Shown here: positions 49,198-57,557 of the stretch, in pieces
Position numbering within the stretch: the stretch's first letter is position 1
Layout of the letters: every line of letters starts with the position of its first letter
Source: an uncultured bacterium
GTDB taxonomy: Bacteria; Bacillota; Clostridia; Lachnospirales; Lachnospiraceae
DNA length: 59,292 nucleotides
Direction of reading: 5' to 3'
Assembly: GCA_905216215.1 (NCBI GenBank)
Contig: CAJMSZ010000012.1
Span: 1 to 59,292, forward strand
Notes under the pieces: generated by a model
Told to the model about the DNA's origin: nothing
Databases searched by the model: none
The model's input: only the letters and a program-made list of their open reading frames with translations
Program-made: the position numbers and the translations under genes

Positions 49198-50133
49198 CTA
49201 TATTTCAGCATAAGCTGCACCCCAGGAAAGTCCGGCTCCAAATCCCGCCAGGATCAATCTCTGTCCTTCACACAAGTATCCTTTTCGATTCCATTCATCC
49301 AGTAAAATGGGAATGCTTGCCGAAGAGGTATTCCCATATTCTGCAATATTGACCGGCATTTTTTCATGCTCAATCCCAAGCCGTTTTTCCACAGATTCCA
49401 GAATCCTTGCATTTGCCTGGTGAAATAGAAAGAAATCAACCTCTTCTTTTTTCAACTTCATCTTCTCAAGCAATTCCTCCACACACTCTGGAACTGCCCG
49501 AACCGCAAACTGAAATACTCTTCTTCCATCCATGCGAAGCTTCCCATTTCTAGTACACCATAGGGCTTCTCCAGCCTTTCCATCGGAATGCATTACCATC
49601 TGGCACTCTCCTTCCGAGGCAGAAATCACTGCAGCTCCTGCTCCATCTCCGAACAGAATACAGCTTCCACGATCGGACCAGTCTACAATCTCAGACAGTT
49701 GCTCACATCCCACGATCAGTGCATACCTGATGAGTCCCATGTTCATATAGGAGACTGCTGTATTATAAGCAAACACAAATCCAGTACAGGCTGCATTCAT
49801 ATCATAAGCAAATGCATGTGTTGCACCAATTGCCCGCTGTACTTCACAGGCTACGGCCGGAAGCAGCAGATCTGGTGATACAGAACATACAAAAATCGCA
49901 TCAATATCTGCCGCACTTTGCAGTTTTCCCTGGTTGATTGCATCTTCCAGTGCCCGTTCTGCCGCCTTGACCGACATGGAAACAGTATCCTCTTGCTTTG
50001 CGATATGCCGGCGCACAATCCCCGTCCGTTCACGAATCCATTCATCACTGGTTTCCACCAGTTCTGCAATCTTATGGTTGTCCCAGACAGTGGCCGGAAC
50101 ATAAGAACCTGTTCCTATTATTTTTCCTATCAT
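49198..50133 (-). CDS. fabH: 3-oxoacyl-ACP synthase III FabH
   Basis: 311 residues. Active-site Cys in DMNAACTGFVFAYN, His in FFLFHQANARI and Asn in EYGNTSSASIPI. It starts each fatty-acid chain by joining an acyl-CoA primer to malonyl-ACP. First gene of the operon, about 50 bp downstream of a promoter with a FabT-type palindrome, so the whole operon should respond to acyl-ACP levels. Confidence 0.97.
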   Translation of the reverse strand: MIGKIIGTGSYVPATVWDNHKIAELVETSDEWIRERTGIVRRHIAKQEDTVSMSVKAAERALEDAINQGKLQSAADIDAIFVCSVSPDLLLPAVACEVQRAIGATHAFAYDMNAACTGFVFAYNTAVSYMNMGLIRYALIVGCEQLSEIVDWSDRGSCILFGDGAGAAVISASEGECQMVMHSDGKAGEALWCTRNGKLRMDGRRVFQFAVRAVPECVEELLEKMKLKKEEVDFFLFHQANARILESVEKRLGIEHEKMPVNIAEYGNTSSASIPILLDEWNRKGYLCEGQRLILAGFGAGLSWGAAYAEI

Positions 50134-50175
50134 TTCATTTTCCTTTTGTCTTAAAATATTTTTATTCTAAAATGT

Positions 50176-50215
50176 TTTGACTATCAAAGTATATCATAAA
50201 AAAAAGTGCTGTCAA
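50176..50215 (-). promoter_or_regulatory. fab operon promoter with FabT-type operator
   Basis: On the minus strand TTGACA (50210-50215), 16 bp, TATACT (50188-50193). The palindrome TTTGA-N3-TCAAA (50176-50188) touches the -10 element and covers the expected start site. It matches the streptococcal FabT box pattern TTTGATTATCAAA in all outer positions. Confidence 0.8.
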
Positions 50216-50239
50216 CTACTTTTTTCGTTTCCAGCACTT
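50202..50239 (-). terminator. Terminator of the TetR/hydrolase operon, overlapping the fab promoter
   Basis: AAAAGTGCTG and CAGCACTTTT form a 10-bp perfect stem around an 18-nt loop, about 40 bp after the TetR stop, followed by a long T-run on the minus strand. The 3' arm contains the last bases of the fab -35 element. Confidence 0.85.
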
Positions 50240-50278
50240 TTCGTTCTCTGTCATTGCCCTATTTTATATTCCTATGTA

Positions 50279-50878
50279 TTATGAAGCAATACTTCCGCAC
50301 GCATCTTCTGATGTTTTTTCTTCTTTTTTCGAAATGGTAAAATATTCCATATCCAGCAGTGAACGAACGCGTTCAAAGTAACTCATATAGTTATTATGCA
50401 TCCCTTTTTTCACCCAATCGGTAATGATTCCAACCAACGCATATGCATTTAATTTTGCCATCAAATCCAATTCCTCTTCTGAAAGCTGCACATTTGACTG
50501 CATATACCGGGTTTCCAGATTCATTTTCCACAGCTCATAATAGAGCTCTTGCAAGGTTTCGAAAAGTGAATTCTGTCCCACATACTGGAAACAGGCAAAA
50601 TAGAATTCCCGTTCTTTATACAGGCACTTACATACATTCACAAAGCTGTCTGTAAGCTTTGAAGGATCATCAAACGAATTGACATTTCGAATCATATCAT
50701 CATAAAAGATCCAATTGATCAATTCATATTTATCCTTAAAGTGATAATAAAACGCGTTGCGACTGAGTTCACATTGCTCCGTAATATCTTTCACAGATAT
50801 TTTCGTAAGCGGACGTTCTTCCAGTAATTCTTGTAGTGCTCTTGCAAATGTCTCTTTCGTAATCCTATTGTTCGCCAT
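50279..50878 (-). CDS. TetR/AcrR-family regulator (DhaS-like)
   Basis: 199 residues. HTH about 8-55 with LTKISVKDITEQCELSRNAF then YYHFKDKYELINWIF, close in wording to the TetR at 19144. The C-terminal domain is helical with a charged tail. It lies 51 bp after the small half-hydrolase gene on the same strand and ahead of a terminator, so it is likely the last gene of the hydrolase operon and a possible local repressor. The ribosome site (GGATG) is weak. Confidence 0.87.
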   Translation of the reverse strand: MANNRITKETFARALQELLEERPLTKISVKDITEQCELSRNAFYYHFKDKYELINWIFYDDMIRNVNSFDDPSKLTDSFVNVCKCLYKEREFYFACFQYVGQNSLFETLQELYYELWKMNLETRYMQSNVQLSEEELDLMAKLNAYALVGIITDWVKKGMHNNYMSYFERVRSLLDMEYFTISKKEEKTSEDACGSIAS

Positions 50879-50929
50879 ATCCCATCATCCATTTCTAAAA
50901 TTCAGAAGTTTCCTGATGTAGAAACAGCC

Positions 50930-51337
50930 TTAAAATACTTCTGCCGGTTCTACTTCAGCATCAAATTCGTCTTCCATATACTCAACCAGTTCCTGAGCAA
51001 TATCTAAATGCTCTGCATCTGCTTTTACAGAAATCTCATTTGGTTTGATATTCAGATCTTTGCATTTTTCTGTTGCATATTTGTAAGTTTTTGCAAGTTC
51101 ATCCAAATCTTCTGCTTTTGGACAGATATAAACAACTTTATTTTCTTCACAATATGCCTTTAATTCGCCTAATTTAGCGTATTCTTCATTTACTTTTCCA
51201 CCTGTGATATAAATAACAGCCGGACGTGGATTGCATTTTGCCATCTGTTTACCGATCAGGATAACTGTAATCTCCTTCATATCACTTTCTGGGTCTACTA
51301 CATAACCAAGATCTTCATAAGGATAAAATTCTACCAT
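50930..51337 (-). CDS. Half alpha/beta-hydrolase-like protein lacking the nucleophile (copy 1)
   Basis: 135 residues from ATG 51337 (AAAGGAGG at 7 bp). No direct family name is known to me. It aligns by eye with the first half of the hydrolase core next door: NPRPAVIYITGGKV corresponds to the oxyanion strand and loop, and LNIKPNEISVKADAEHLD to the strand and nucleophile elbow. At the elbow the hydrolase has GxSxG but this protein has A106-D-A-E-H110, so there is no Ser. The second half, with the acid and His, is absent. It ends in a very acidic tail. Probably a non-catalytic partner or binding protein. A close paralogue lies at 58705. Confidence 0.75.
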   Translation of the reverse strand: MVEFYPYEDLGYVVDPESDMKEITVILIGKQMAKCNPRPAVIYITGGKVNEEYAKLGELKAYCEENKVVYICPKAEDLDELAKTYKYATEKCKDLNIKPNEISVKADAEHLDIAQELVEYMEDEFDAEVEPAEVF

Positions 51338-51383
51338 GATAATTGCCTCCTTTAATTCTTCAACTATTGATATACTATTCTTT

Positions 51384-52523
51384 TTATTCGCCAAATTTTT
51401 CTTTGAAAGCTGCTTTGTATTCTTCTACAACCCATGGACGACGGAGGTCGTAACGGAAACAGTCTTCTAAGTTTGTATCAAAGATTTTTCCTACTAACAT
51501 TGAATAGTCGTTCGGTTCTCCAACACCTTTCACAACTGAGAATACTCCATTGTTATGATGAGCACCACCATATACATGGTATTCTGCAAAAGAATGTGCC
51601 TTCAAAAGTTTTGTATAGAATTCTACGTTATTAAGAATGTCTGGGTCCAATTCACTCTGATGCATGAATACTGGTGGGTATCCGATACAATCTTCTACTG
51701 TTGCATGATTTGGCATTGCTTCTGGACCAACTTTATTAGATGCAAAGTTTCTTCCCATGTACTGAAGAAGTCCATCATGCTGTTCTACAGAATCCCATAC
51801 ACCACTGTAGTTTGATGGGCCGTCTTTTTCTCTGTCATCAGTCTGAGCGGAAACAGTTACGATACCTCTTGGATTATAGCCATATCTCTTAAGACGGAAG
51901 CCAGTAGCCAGTGCCAGATGTCCACCTGAGCTTGAACCACTAAGAACAACTTTATTTGGATGAATACCGAGCATATCCGCATTGTCAACCATCCATTTGT
52001 ATGCTGCATGACAATCATTGATTGCTGCCGGGTATTTCGCCTGCCATGACAATCTGTAAATAGGAACGATACCTACACACTTATGTTCTTCACAAAGCTT
52101 TTCGATTGGATAAGCATTAGGGTTCAGAGAAACAAGAGCACCACCAACGATGTAGAATAATACTCTGTTCTTTCTAGGTTTGATGTTCTTTGGTTTGATT
52201 ACCCATACTTCACATTCTGTATCAGGTTCTTCCGGACATCCTGGAACCATGTATTTTTCACAGGTACAAGAATGTTCTGTATTCCACCACTGTTCCATAT
52301 AAGCTGCCTGACGTTTTGTTCCAAGTGCCATTTTTTCTTCGTCTGAAACTTCCGGATTATACAGTGTAGCTGTGTCAATGTTGAGTGCCGGATCAATATA
52401 CCAAAAATCACGTCCGTCCGGGTGTCCCCACTTTGGATCTGTAATATCAGTAACTCTTCCAGCTTCTGCAATCAGATTTTTCTTATCCTCACGGTTCAAT
52501 GCTTCAAAATTATTTGTAGCCAT
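51384..52523 (-). CDS. Alpha/beta-hydrolase (HSL/acetyl-esterase-like), copy 1
   Basis: 379 residues. An N-terminal extension of about 110 residues contains DPKWGHPDGRDFW and a Cys-rich stretch (HSCTCEKYMVPGC). The core has FYIVGGALVSLN in the oxyanion position (VGGA in place of HGGG), nucleophile S198 in VVLSGSSSGGHLALATG, a likely acid D293 (ELDPD) and His 322/323 in GGAHHNN. The C-terminus FRYDLRRPWVVEEYK is shared with the second copy. No signal peptide, so it is cytoplasmic. An ester or amide substrate is expected but unknown. AAGGAGG precedes ATG 52523. First gene of hydrolase, half hydrolase, TetR. Confidence 0.85.
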   Translation of the reverse strand: MATNNFEALNREDKKNLIAEAGRVTDITDPKWGHPDGRDFWYIDPALNIDTATLYNPEVSDEEKMALGTKRQAAYMEQWWNTEHSCTCEKYMVPGCPEEPDTECEVWVIKPKNIKPRKNRVLFYIVGGALVSLNPNAYPIEKLCEEHKCVGIVPIYRLSWQAKYPAAINDCHAAYKWMVDNADMLGIHPNKVVLSGSSSGGHLALATGFRLKRYGYNPRGIVTVSAQTDDREKDGPSNYSGVWDSVEQHDGLLQYMGRNFASNKVGPEAMPNHATVEDCIGYPPVFMHQSELDPDILNNVEFYTKLLKAHSFAEYHVYGGAHHNNGVFSVVKGVGEPNDYSMLVGKIFDTNLEDCFRYDLRRPWVVEEYKAAFKEKFGE

Positions 52524-52562
52524 AATAACTACCTCCTTGATTTTATGAACTTTTTTGTAAGT

Positions 52563-52581
52563 ATGTTATCTCTCATAACAT
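52563..52581. promoter_or_regulatory. Palindrome upstream of hydrolase copy 1
   Basis: ATGTTAT, CTCTC, ATAACAT: a perfect 7-5-7 inverted repeat 40 bp before the hydrolase start and about 130 bp before the divergent PucR gene. A plausible operator for the TetR or PucR protein. No clear -35/-10 pair accompanies it. Confidence 0.5.
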
Positions 52582-52711
52582 CTTGCCTCGCCTTTACTGA
52601 TTACAAGTTTATCAAATACGCAAGCTCTTTTCATCGGCTTTTCATCTAAAAGAATCGATTGCTTTTGTATAAATGTTCAATTATAATAGGACATACAAAG
52701 GAGGAGCTATT

Positions 52712-54265
52712 ATGATTTTAGGCAAAACATCAATTCAGAAGCTCGCACTACACTTATCCGGATTTTCTCTTATTCTGATAGAGAATAACCCATCCGAGCG
52801 CATTCGTCTGAAAACTTTTAAATTCATAGATACTTCAAACGAGTTGTTTGACAAAAATATAATTTACGTGATTACTCTGTCTGATTTGAATGATTTGTAT
52901 ATACTAAAAAACGAGGCAAATTTCGTGATTTTAACAAAATTCGAACGAGAAATACAGAGTCATTTAGGACCGGATTCCAATGCAATTGTTCTACCGGAAA
53001 GTACAAATTCCATTGCATTGTCGAATTACATACAGGGATTTTTCAGTGCAAGTGCCAGTTTCAACGAATTTGGAGCACTGTTATTGTCAGAACTTGAACA
53101 TCAGAACAAACTAAGTAATTATCTGAATCTGTTATCGAATTACATCGAGCACCCAGTTGCTGTCTATGATTCTTCTTTCCATGTGATTTCGCACAGCACC
53201 AATGAAGATGTCTCCGACCCAGTCTGGGATATGCTCTTGAAGAAACAGAACTCCGGTATTCTGGAAGAAACAAGACGGTATATGGAAGAAGATTTGCCTG
53301 ATATCCTTCCACGTATGGATTATCCGCTGTTTTACGAAAAACCATCTTTGCCGAAGCGTATTCTTTCTGGATTGAAGGTCAATAACACCAATTCCTATAT
53401 GCTAGAAATCCTAGAAAACGGAAAACCGCTCCATAATTCGGATCTGGCTTTCGCCTTTTTCACAGCTTCTTTCCTTCAATATTATATGGCTTCCCAGTAT
53501 CACAATTTCCGACAGGATAACATCAACATCCTGATTGAAGACATTATCTCCGGGAAAGAGACAGATACCTTCCGTATGTACAATCGTGCGGAGGCACTGA
53601 ATCTTATGTTGGACTCCGAGAACTATATGCTGCTTATTTATACGGATAAAAATATTGGTTTCCGCCAGTTATTGCACAGTGTCCATGAACTACGTCAGCT
53701 TTCCATGTCCACTACGATTTTGCTTGGCTCAGAGATTCTGATGTTGATTTCAGGAAAGGGTTATCAAGAACTTTTAGACAAAAAAATCGTGCCTTATATC
53801 AAAGCACAAAAATGTTTTAAATGCAGTATTTCTGCCAGATTTAATGGGATTTCCACACTCAAAAATGCCTATGAGCAGTGCTGCGCTGCCAAATCACTGG
53901 GCGCAATTATGGATGTAAACGGCACCTGGTTTGACTACGAAGCTTACCGCGAATTTCATTTTGCAAACAAATACTTATCTGACGAGGACGTAGATTTCTT
54001 CTGTACACCGGTTGCCAAAGAAATTGTCCAGCATGACCGTATGCACAAGACCCGCTATGCATACACCCTCATGCTTTATATCAAGAACTTTAAAAATGCC
54101 GCCACTGTTGCAAGAATTATGCATACGCATAGGAATACGATGTTCTATCGTCTGGAAAAGATTGCGGATCAGTTTGATCTCAACTATGACAACCCGATTC
54201 AGATGAACAACCTGTCCTTGTCATTCAACATTCTGGCAAGCCGGTATCCTGATATATTTAGCTAG
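52712..54265 (+). CDS. PucR-family transcriptional regulator
   Basis: 517 residues from ATG 52712 (AAAGGAGG at 7 bp; the earlier ATG lacks a site). A long N-terminal region of about 280 residues carries a possible ligand-sensing part (LLSNYIEHPVAVYDSSFHVI, PAS/GAF-like), followed by a GGDEF-like CdaR middle segment, and ends in the PucR HTH (NAATVARIMHTHRNTMFYRL). PucR/CdaR regulators usually activate purine, sugar-acid or other catabolic genes. Placed between hydrolase copy 1 and the LctP permease, it is the likely activator of this island. Confidence 0.9.
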   Translation: MILGKTSIQKLALHLSGFSLILIENNPSERIRLKTFKFIDTSNELFDKNIIYVITLSDLNDLYILKNEANFVILTKFEREIQSHLGPDSNAIVLPESTNSIALSNYIQGFFSASASFNEFGALLLSELEHQNKLSNYLNLLSNYIEHPVAVYDSSFHVISHSTNEDVSDPVWDMLLKKQNSGILEETRRYMEEDLPDILPRMDYPLFYEKPSLPKRILSGLKVNNTNSYMLEILENGKPLHNSDLAFAFFTASFLQYYMASQYHNFRQDNINILIEDIISGKETDTFRMYNRAEALNLMLDSENYMLLIYTDKNIGFRQLLHSVHELRQLSMSTTILLGSEILMLISGKGYQELLDKKIVPYIKAQKCFKCSISARFNGISTLKNAYEQCCAAKSLGAIMDVNGTWFDYEAYREFHFANKYLSDEDVDFFCTPVAKEIVQHDRMHKTRYAYTLMLYIKNFKNAATVARIMHTHRNTMFYRLEKIADQFDLNYDNPIQMNNLSLSFNILASRYPDIFS

Positions 54266-54290
54266 TACACATAAATCAGATTATTCTGGC

Positions 54291-54332
54291 AAAAAATACG
54301 GAAAGAATTTTTCAATTCTTTCCGCATTTTTT
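54291..54332. terminator. Bidirectional terminator, pucR-like / lctP-like
   Basis: CGGAAAGAATT and AATTCTTTCCG form an 11-bp perfect stem around a 4-nt loop, with A- and T-runs on either side, between convergent genes. Confidence 0.92.
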
Positions 54333-54377
54333 CATTATGGATTTAGGGGGACATAAGAAGACCGGAGGGATGTTTTG

Positions 54378-56108
54378 TTATTTTACCATAATTTCCGGCA
54401 TCGGATTCACTCCTGCCACAATAAAGATTCCAACAATGAGAGCAACGATTCCACAATAGATCAAAGCAGGAATAACGTTGGTTCTCAGTAATTTTCCTTC
54501 GTTTCCGTTTGTACCAGTTGTTGCACATACAGATACGATATTATTTACACATACCATATTTCCGATTGCTCCACCCATGTTCTGAAGTGCTACGATAAGT
54601 ACCTGTGATAATCCTACCAAAGTAGCTGTCTCAAACTGCAGAGAGGCGAACAGTGTATTGGAAACGGTACATGAACCTGACATAAATGCGCCAAGCACAC
54701 CGATGACTGGTGCTACGATAAAGTATGCACTCTTGAAGATATTTGCAAGAGCATCTGCCATGATATAAAGCATGGAGCTGTTCGTATTGGTAAACTCTCC
54801 TGCAAAATCTTCCGCCGCTACGGTTGCACCAATCTGTGCATTGCAGGTGTACCGGTAAAGATTAACCATTGCCACACCAAAGAGCAGGGCAATTGCCGCA
54901 CCCGTAATCTGTTTGCAGGAAATCTTGAGTGCTGTTACCGCTTCTTCCTTCTTCATCCGATGAATGAAAATTGTCAGAATCGCCACTAACATAAATGGGA
55001 AAATTCCCGGATTCCACATAAACTTAAAATTCCAGTTAATATTTTCAAATCCTAAAATATTGTGGATTTTAATCATAAACGTATCACTTGTTTCACAGTT
55101 AAATATTTTCTTGATTCCAAAAAATTCCACTCGTGAAAATACAAGCAAGATTCCGATAATAACATATGGAAGCCATGCGAGAACTGCACTCATGCCTTTG
55201 TCTTTCAGTTCTTCTGTTTTCTGGTTTGACATCCATGACTTGTCGCCCCATTCTTCCATTCCGTCAAAAGTCCAAACTTCTTTTGGTACTAAAATTCCAC
55301 GTTTTGCAAAGAAAATCAGGATTGGAAGCGCTCCAAGGAATGCCACCATAGAAGTCAATTCTGGTCCTACAAACCAAGACATAATCAAATAAAATACACC
55401 CACGCTGACACCAGTTGCCAAACAGAATGGAATCATTGGCAGTGCATCCTTAAACGATTTGTTCTTTCCAAATACCTTACATAATACTGCAACTCCAATA
55501 AATATGATTGCAAATCCACCAACCAGATGTGGAATACAAGACCATCTGGTAAGTAAGGTAAGGAACTTATCCGGACTTCCGCCAAGTGACTCTACGGCTG
55601 AAGATACTGTACTTGCTGCTGTAACAGTAGGGATACCTACAGGTCCAGGTACAACCGGAGTAGAGTTATAAATCAGACATACTGCTGCTGCTGCAAGTGG
55701 TGGAAATCCTAACCCGATCAGGATTGGTGCTGCAAGAGCTGCAGGAGATCCAAAACCAGCTGCTCCCTCAATAAATCCAGCAAACACATAACCAACAATT
55801 ACAGCCTGCACACGTGCATCTTTTGTAATTCCAGAGAAAATTTTGTTAATAGAAGCCATCGCTCCTGATTGTTGGAGTACATTCATAAGTAAGATTGCTC
55901 CAAAAATAATACTTAAGGTTTCAAATGCACTCAGAAAACCTGCCAATGTCTGGGCCGCAATTTCAAGAAGCCCCATCTTCCACACCGTCGCCGCAATAAC
56001 TCCTGCTACTGCCCACGCAGTTGGAAGTGCTTTTTTAGCTGGCCAGTTAAAGCCTGCCATTAAGATGATCGTCAACAAGATTGGTACTGCTGCTATAATC
56101 GCATACAT
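54378..56108 (-). CDS. LctP-family permease (L-lactate/glycolate permease type)
   Basis: About 576 residues with 12-14 membrane segments. Family landmarks: GFIEGAAGFGSPAALAAPIL, YNSTPVVPGPVGIPTVTAAS and GSCTVSNTLFASLQFETA with NMGGAIGNMVCVNNIV near the end. LctP proteins are proton symporters for lactate, glycolate and related 2-hydroxy acids. The regulator and enzymes around it suggest it brings in the substrate of this island. The start is ambiguous: GTG 56117 sits on the ribosome site, ATG 56108 is 10 bp from it and is preferred. Confidence 0.9.
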   Translation of the reverse strand: MYAIIAAVPILLTIILMAGFNWPAKKALPTAWAVAGVIAATVWKMGLLEIAAQTLAGFLSAFETLSIIFGAILLMNVLQQSGAMASINKIFSGITKDARVQAVIVGYVFAGFIEGAAGFGSPAALAAPILIGLGFPPLAAAAVCLIYNSTPVVPGPVGIPTVTAASTVSSAVESLGGSPDKFLTLLTRWSCIPHLVGGFAIIFIGVAVLCKVFGKNKSFKDALPMIPFCLATGVSVGVFYLIMSWFVGPELTSMVAFLGALPILIFFAKRGILVPKEVWTFDGMEEWGDKSWMSNQKTEELKDKGMSAVLAWLPYVIIGILLVFSRVEFFGIKKIFNCETSDTFMIKIHNILGFENINWNFKFMWNPGIFPFMLVAILTIFIHRMKKEEAVTALKISCKQITGAAIALLFGVAMVNLYRYTCNAQIGATVAAEDFAGEFTNTNSSMLYIMADALANIFKSAYFIVAPVIGVLGAFMSGSCTVSNTLFASLQFETATLVGLSQVLIVALQNMGGAIGNMVCVNNIVSVCATTGTNGNEGKLLRTNVIPALIYCGIVALIVGIFIVAGVNPMPEIMVK

Positions 56109-56471
56109 GACCGTCACACTCCTTCTAAAATAGTTTCATTTCGTTTTCGTTAGTAAATAGGCTTAGACGTACTTTCGATAACTTTATGCTCTTACCTTAA
56201 CAGACGTGGCGAAATATTTCTATTTACGAAAAGCCCTTGTGTTTAAAATATGTACAATTTTAAAATGTGTAAAAATATCAGTCATATGTTTTCATTGTGT
56301 CAGATTTTTTAGCTTTTTGTTTCTAATATATAAATAACTTATTTGATATTTTTTCTTTAAACGAGATCAATTCTTTACACTCTTCGATATTGTAAAATGA
56401 ACTTTCTAAGCGAACCCTCTATAATAATTTTAAAAAGACAGGTAGAAAAAAGAAAAAGGATGTGGAACATT
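56109..56471. promoter_or_regulatory. Divergent control region between lctP-like and grdB-like genes
   Basis: A 363-bp AT-rich region with no gene. On the plus strand a perfect TATAAT (56420-56425) lies about 46 bp before the grdB-like ATG, with no recognisable -35, which fits activator dependence (PucR nearby). I found no palindrome as clear as those at 52563 or 57446. Confidence 0.5.
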
Positions 56472-57299
56472 ATGACAGAATCCACCAGATTCACTTATTC
56501 TCTTTCGGATGCATCGACAGCCGAAACCGCGAACAACCTCATACCGTTTATCAATTATCAGACTCCTGCCCCTCGCAGATGTCTGGATATGCTGTTAGCA
56601 AAATACCATCACCAGAATTTTCAATCTGAGGTTCTAATGCCATCTCCGGAAGAGCAGTTCATTCCTTCGTTAAAGCATCCTTTATCCCAAACCACATTAC
56701 TTGTGGTCACAGATGGCGGACTGGTTCCTTCCATGAACCCGGATCGGATTCCTTCCACCTCTGCCGACAGCTTTGGCATCTATTCAATAGAAGGCAAACA
56801 ATCCTTGTCTTCCGATAACTTTGAAGTCAGTCATCAGGGATATGACAACTCCTATGTGGAAGAAGATCCGAACCGTTTAATTCCACTAGATGCACTTCGT
56901 GAATTAGAAACAGAAGGCGTTATCCAGAATATTTATCCATATTTCCTGTCTACAACTGGTGTTATGATGCCACAGAAAAAATGTGAACAGCTTGCCACTC
57001 GCATCGCTTCTTATGTTTCTACGCATTCCATCGGCGCAGTACTGATCATTTCTGCCTGCGGTACAAGCACCCGCAGTGGCAGCATCATTGGAACTGCAAT
57101 CGAAAAGGCTGGAATCCCCGTTGTACAGATCACGAACCTGACCCAGATTGCACAGAACTATGGAATCACACGAGTCGTCAAGGGACAGAATATCTGCTAT
57201 CCTTGTGGTAATCCACAGCTTCCAAGAGACATGGAATTTACTTATCGGAAGCAACTGGTAGAACATGCACTCTGTTTATTAAAAGTAAATTGTTTCTAA
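56472..57299 (+). CDS. GrdB-like reductase component (glycine/sarcosine/betaine reductase B family), Cys form
   Basis: 275 residues from ATG 56472 (AAGGA about 11 bp upstream). The conserved GrdB core is present: TLLVVTDGGLVPSMNPDRI, SADSFGIYSIEG, HQGYDNSYVEEDPNRLIPLD, ALRELETEGVIQ, then IISACGTSTRSGS. In GrdB the last motif is T-U-G-T-C-T-R-C-G with selenocysteine; here that position is Cys196 (TGC codon), and the two following Cys are Ser. It is also about 160 residues shorter than GrdB. GrdB enzymes reductively split C-N bonds. Whether this one does is unknown. No GrdA, GrdC, GrdD or thioredoxin genes are adjacent. Confidence 0.82.
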   Translation: MTESTRFTYSLSDASTAETANNLIPFINYQTPAPRRCLDMLLAKYHHQNFQSEVLMPSPEEQFIPSLKHPLSQTTLLVVTDGGLVPSMNPDRIPSTSADSFGIYSIEGKQSLSSDNFEVSHQGYDNSYVEEDPNRLIPLDALRELETEGVIQNIYPYFLSTTGVMMPQKKCEQLATRIASYVSTHSIGAVLIISACGTSTRSGSIIGTAIEKAGIPVVQITNLTQIAQNYGITRVVKGQNICYPCGNPQLPRDMEFTYRKQLVEHALCLLKVNCF

Positions 57300-57312
57300 T
57301 GTTCATTCATTA

Positions 57313-57342
57313 AGAAGTCTCCATACGGAGGCTTCTTTTTTT
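57313..57342 (+). terminator. Terminator of the grdB-like gene
   Basis: GAAGTCTCC, loop ATAC, GGAGGCTTC with one mismatch, followed by seven T residues, 14 bp after the stop. Confidence 0.92.
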
Positions 57343-57557
57343 ATGAAAATTCTGTCTTTTTGCCTTTTCCCCTCGTATTACCCGCTATTTTCTGACTTTA
57401 TTTATATTTTGCATGTATTTTTGCACTCTTTTTGTCGCCGTCTGATTTTTGTACAAAAACACGTTCTTGCACAAACACAAGCATATTTGGACGCGCTATG
57501 ATATAGACATGAAATAAAGCCGAAGATAAATAAATATATTTAAGGAGGAAATGACTT
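57343..57557 (+). promoter_or_regulatory. Control region of hydrolase copy 2 with a 14-bp palindrome
   Basis: A 215-bp gap. The perfect palindrome TTTTTGTACAAAAA lies at 57446-57459. TATGAT/GATATA near 57499-57508 may serve as a -10 element, without a consensus -35. AAGGAGG precedes ATG 57558 by 8 bp. No gene is seen here. Confidence 0.5.

Noticed and set aside
57056..57066. Selenocysteine (UGA) codon in the GrdB-like gene
   Set aside because: The codon at the Sec position is TGC and the frame has no internal TGA, so no SECIS recoding is needed.
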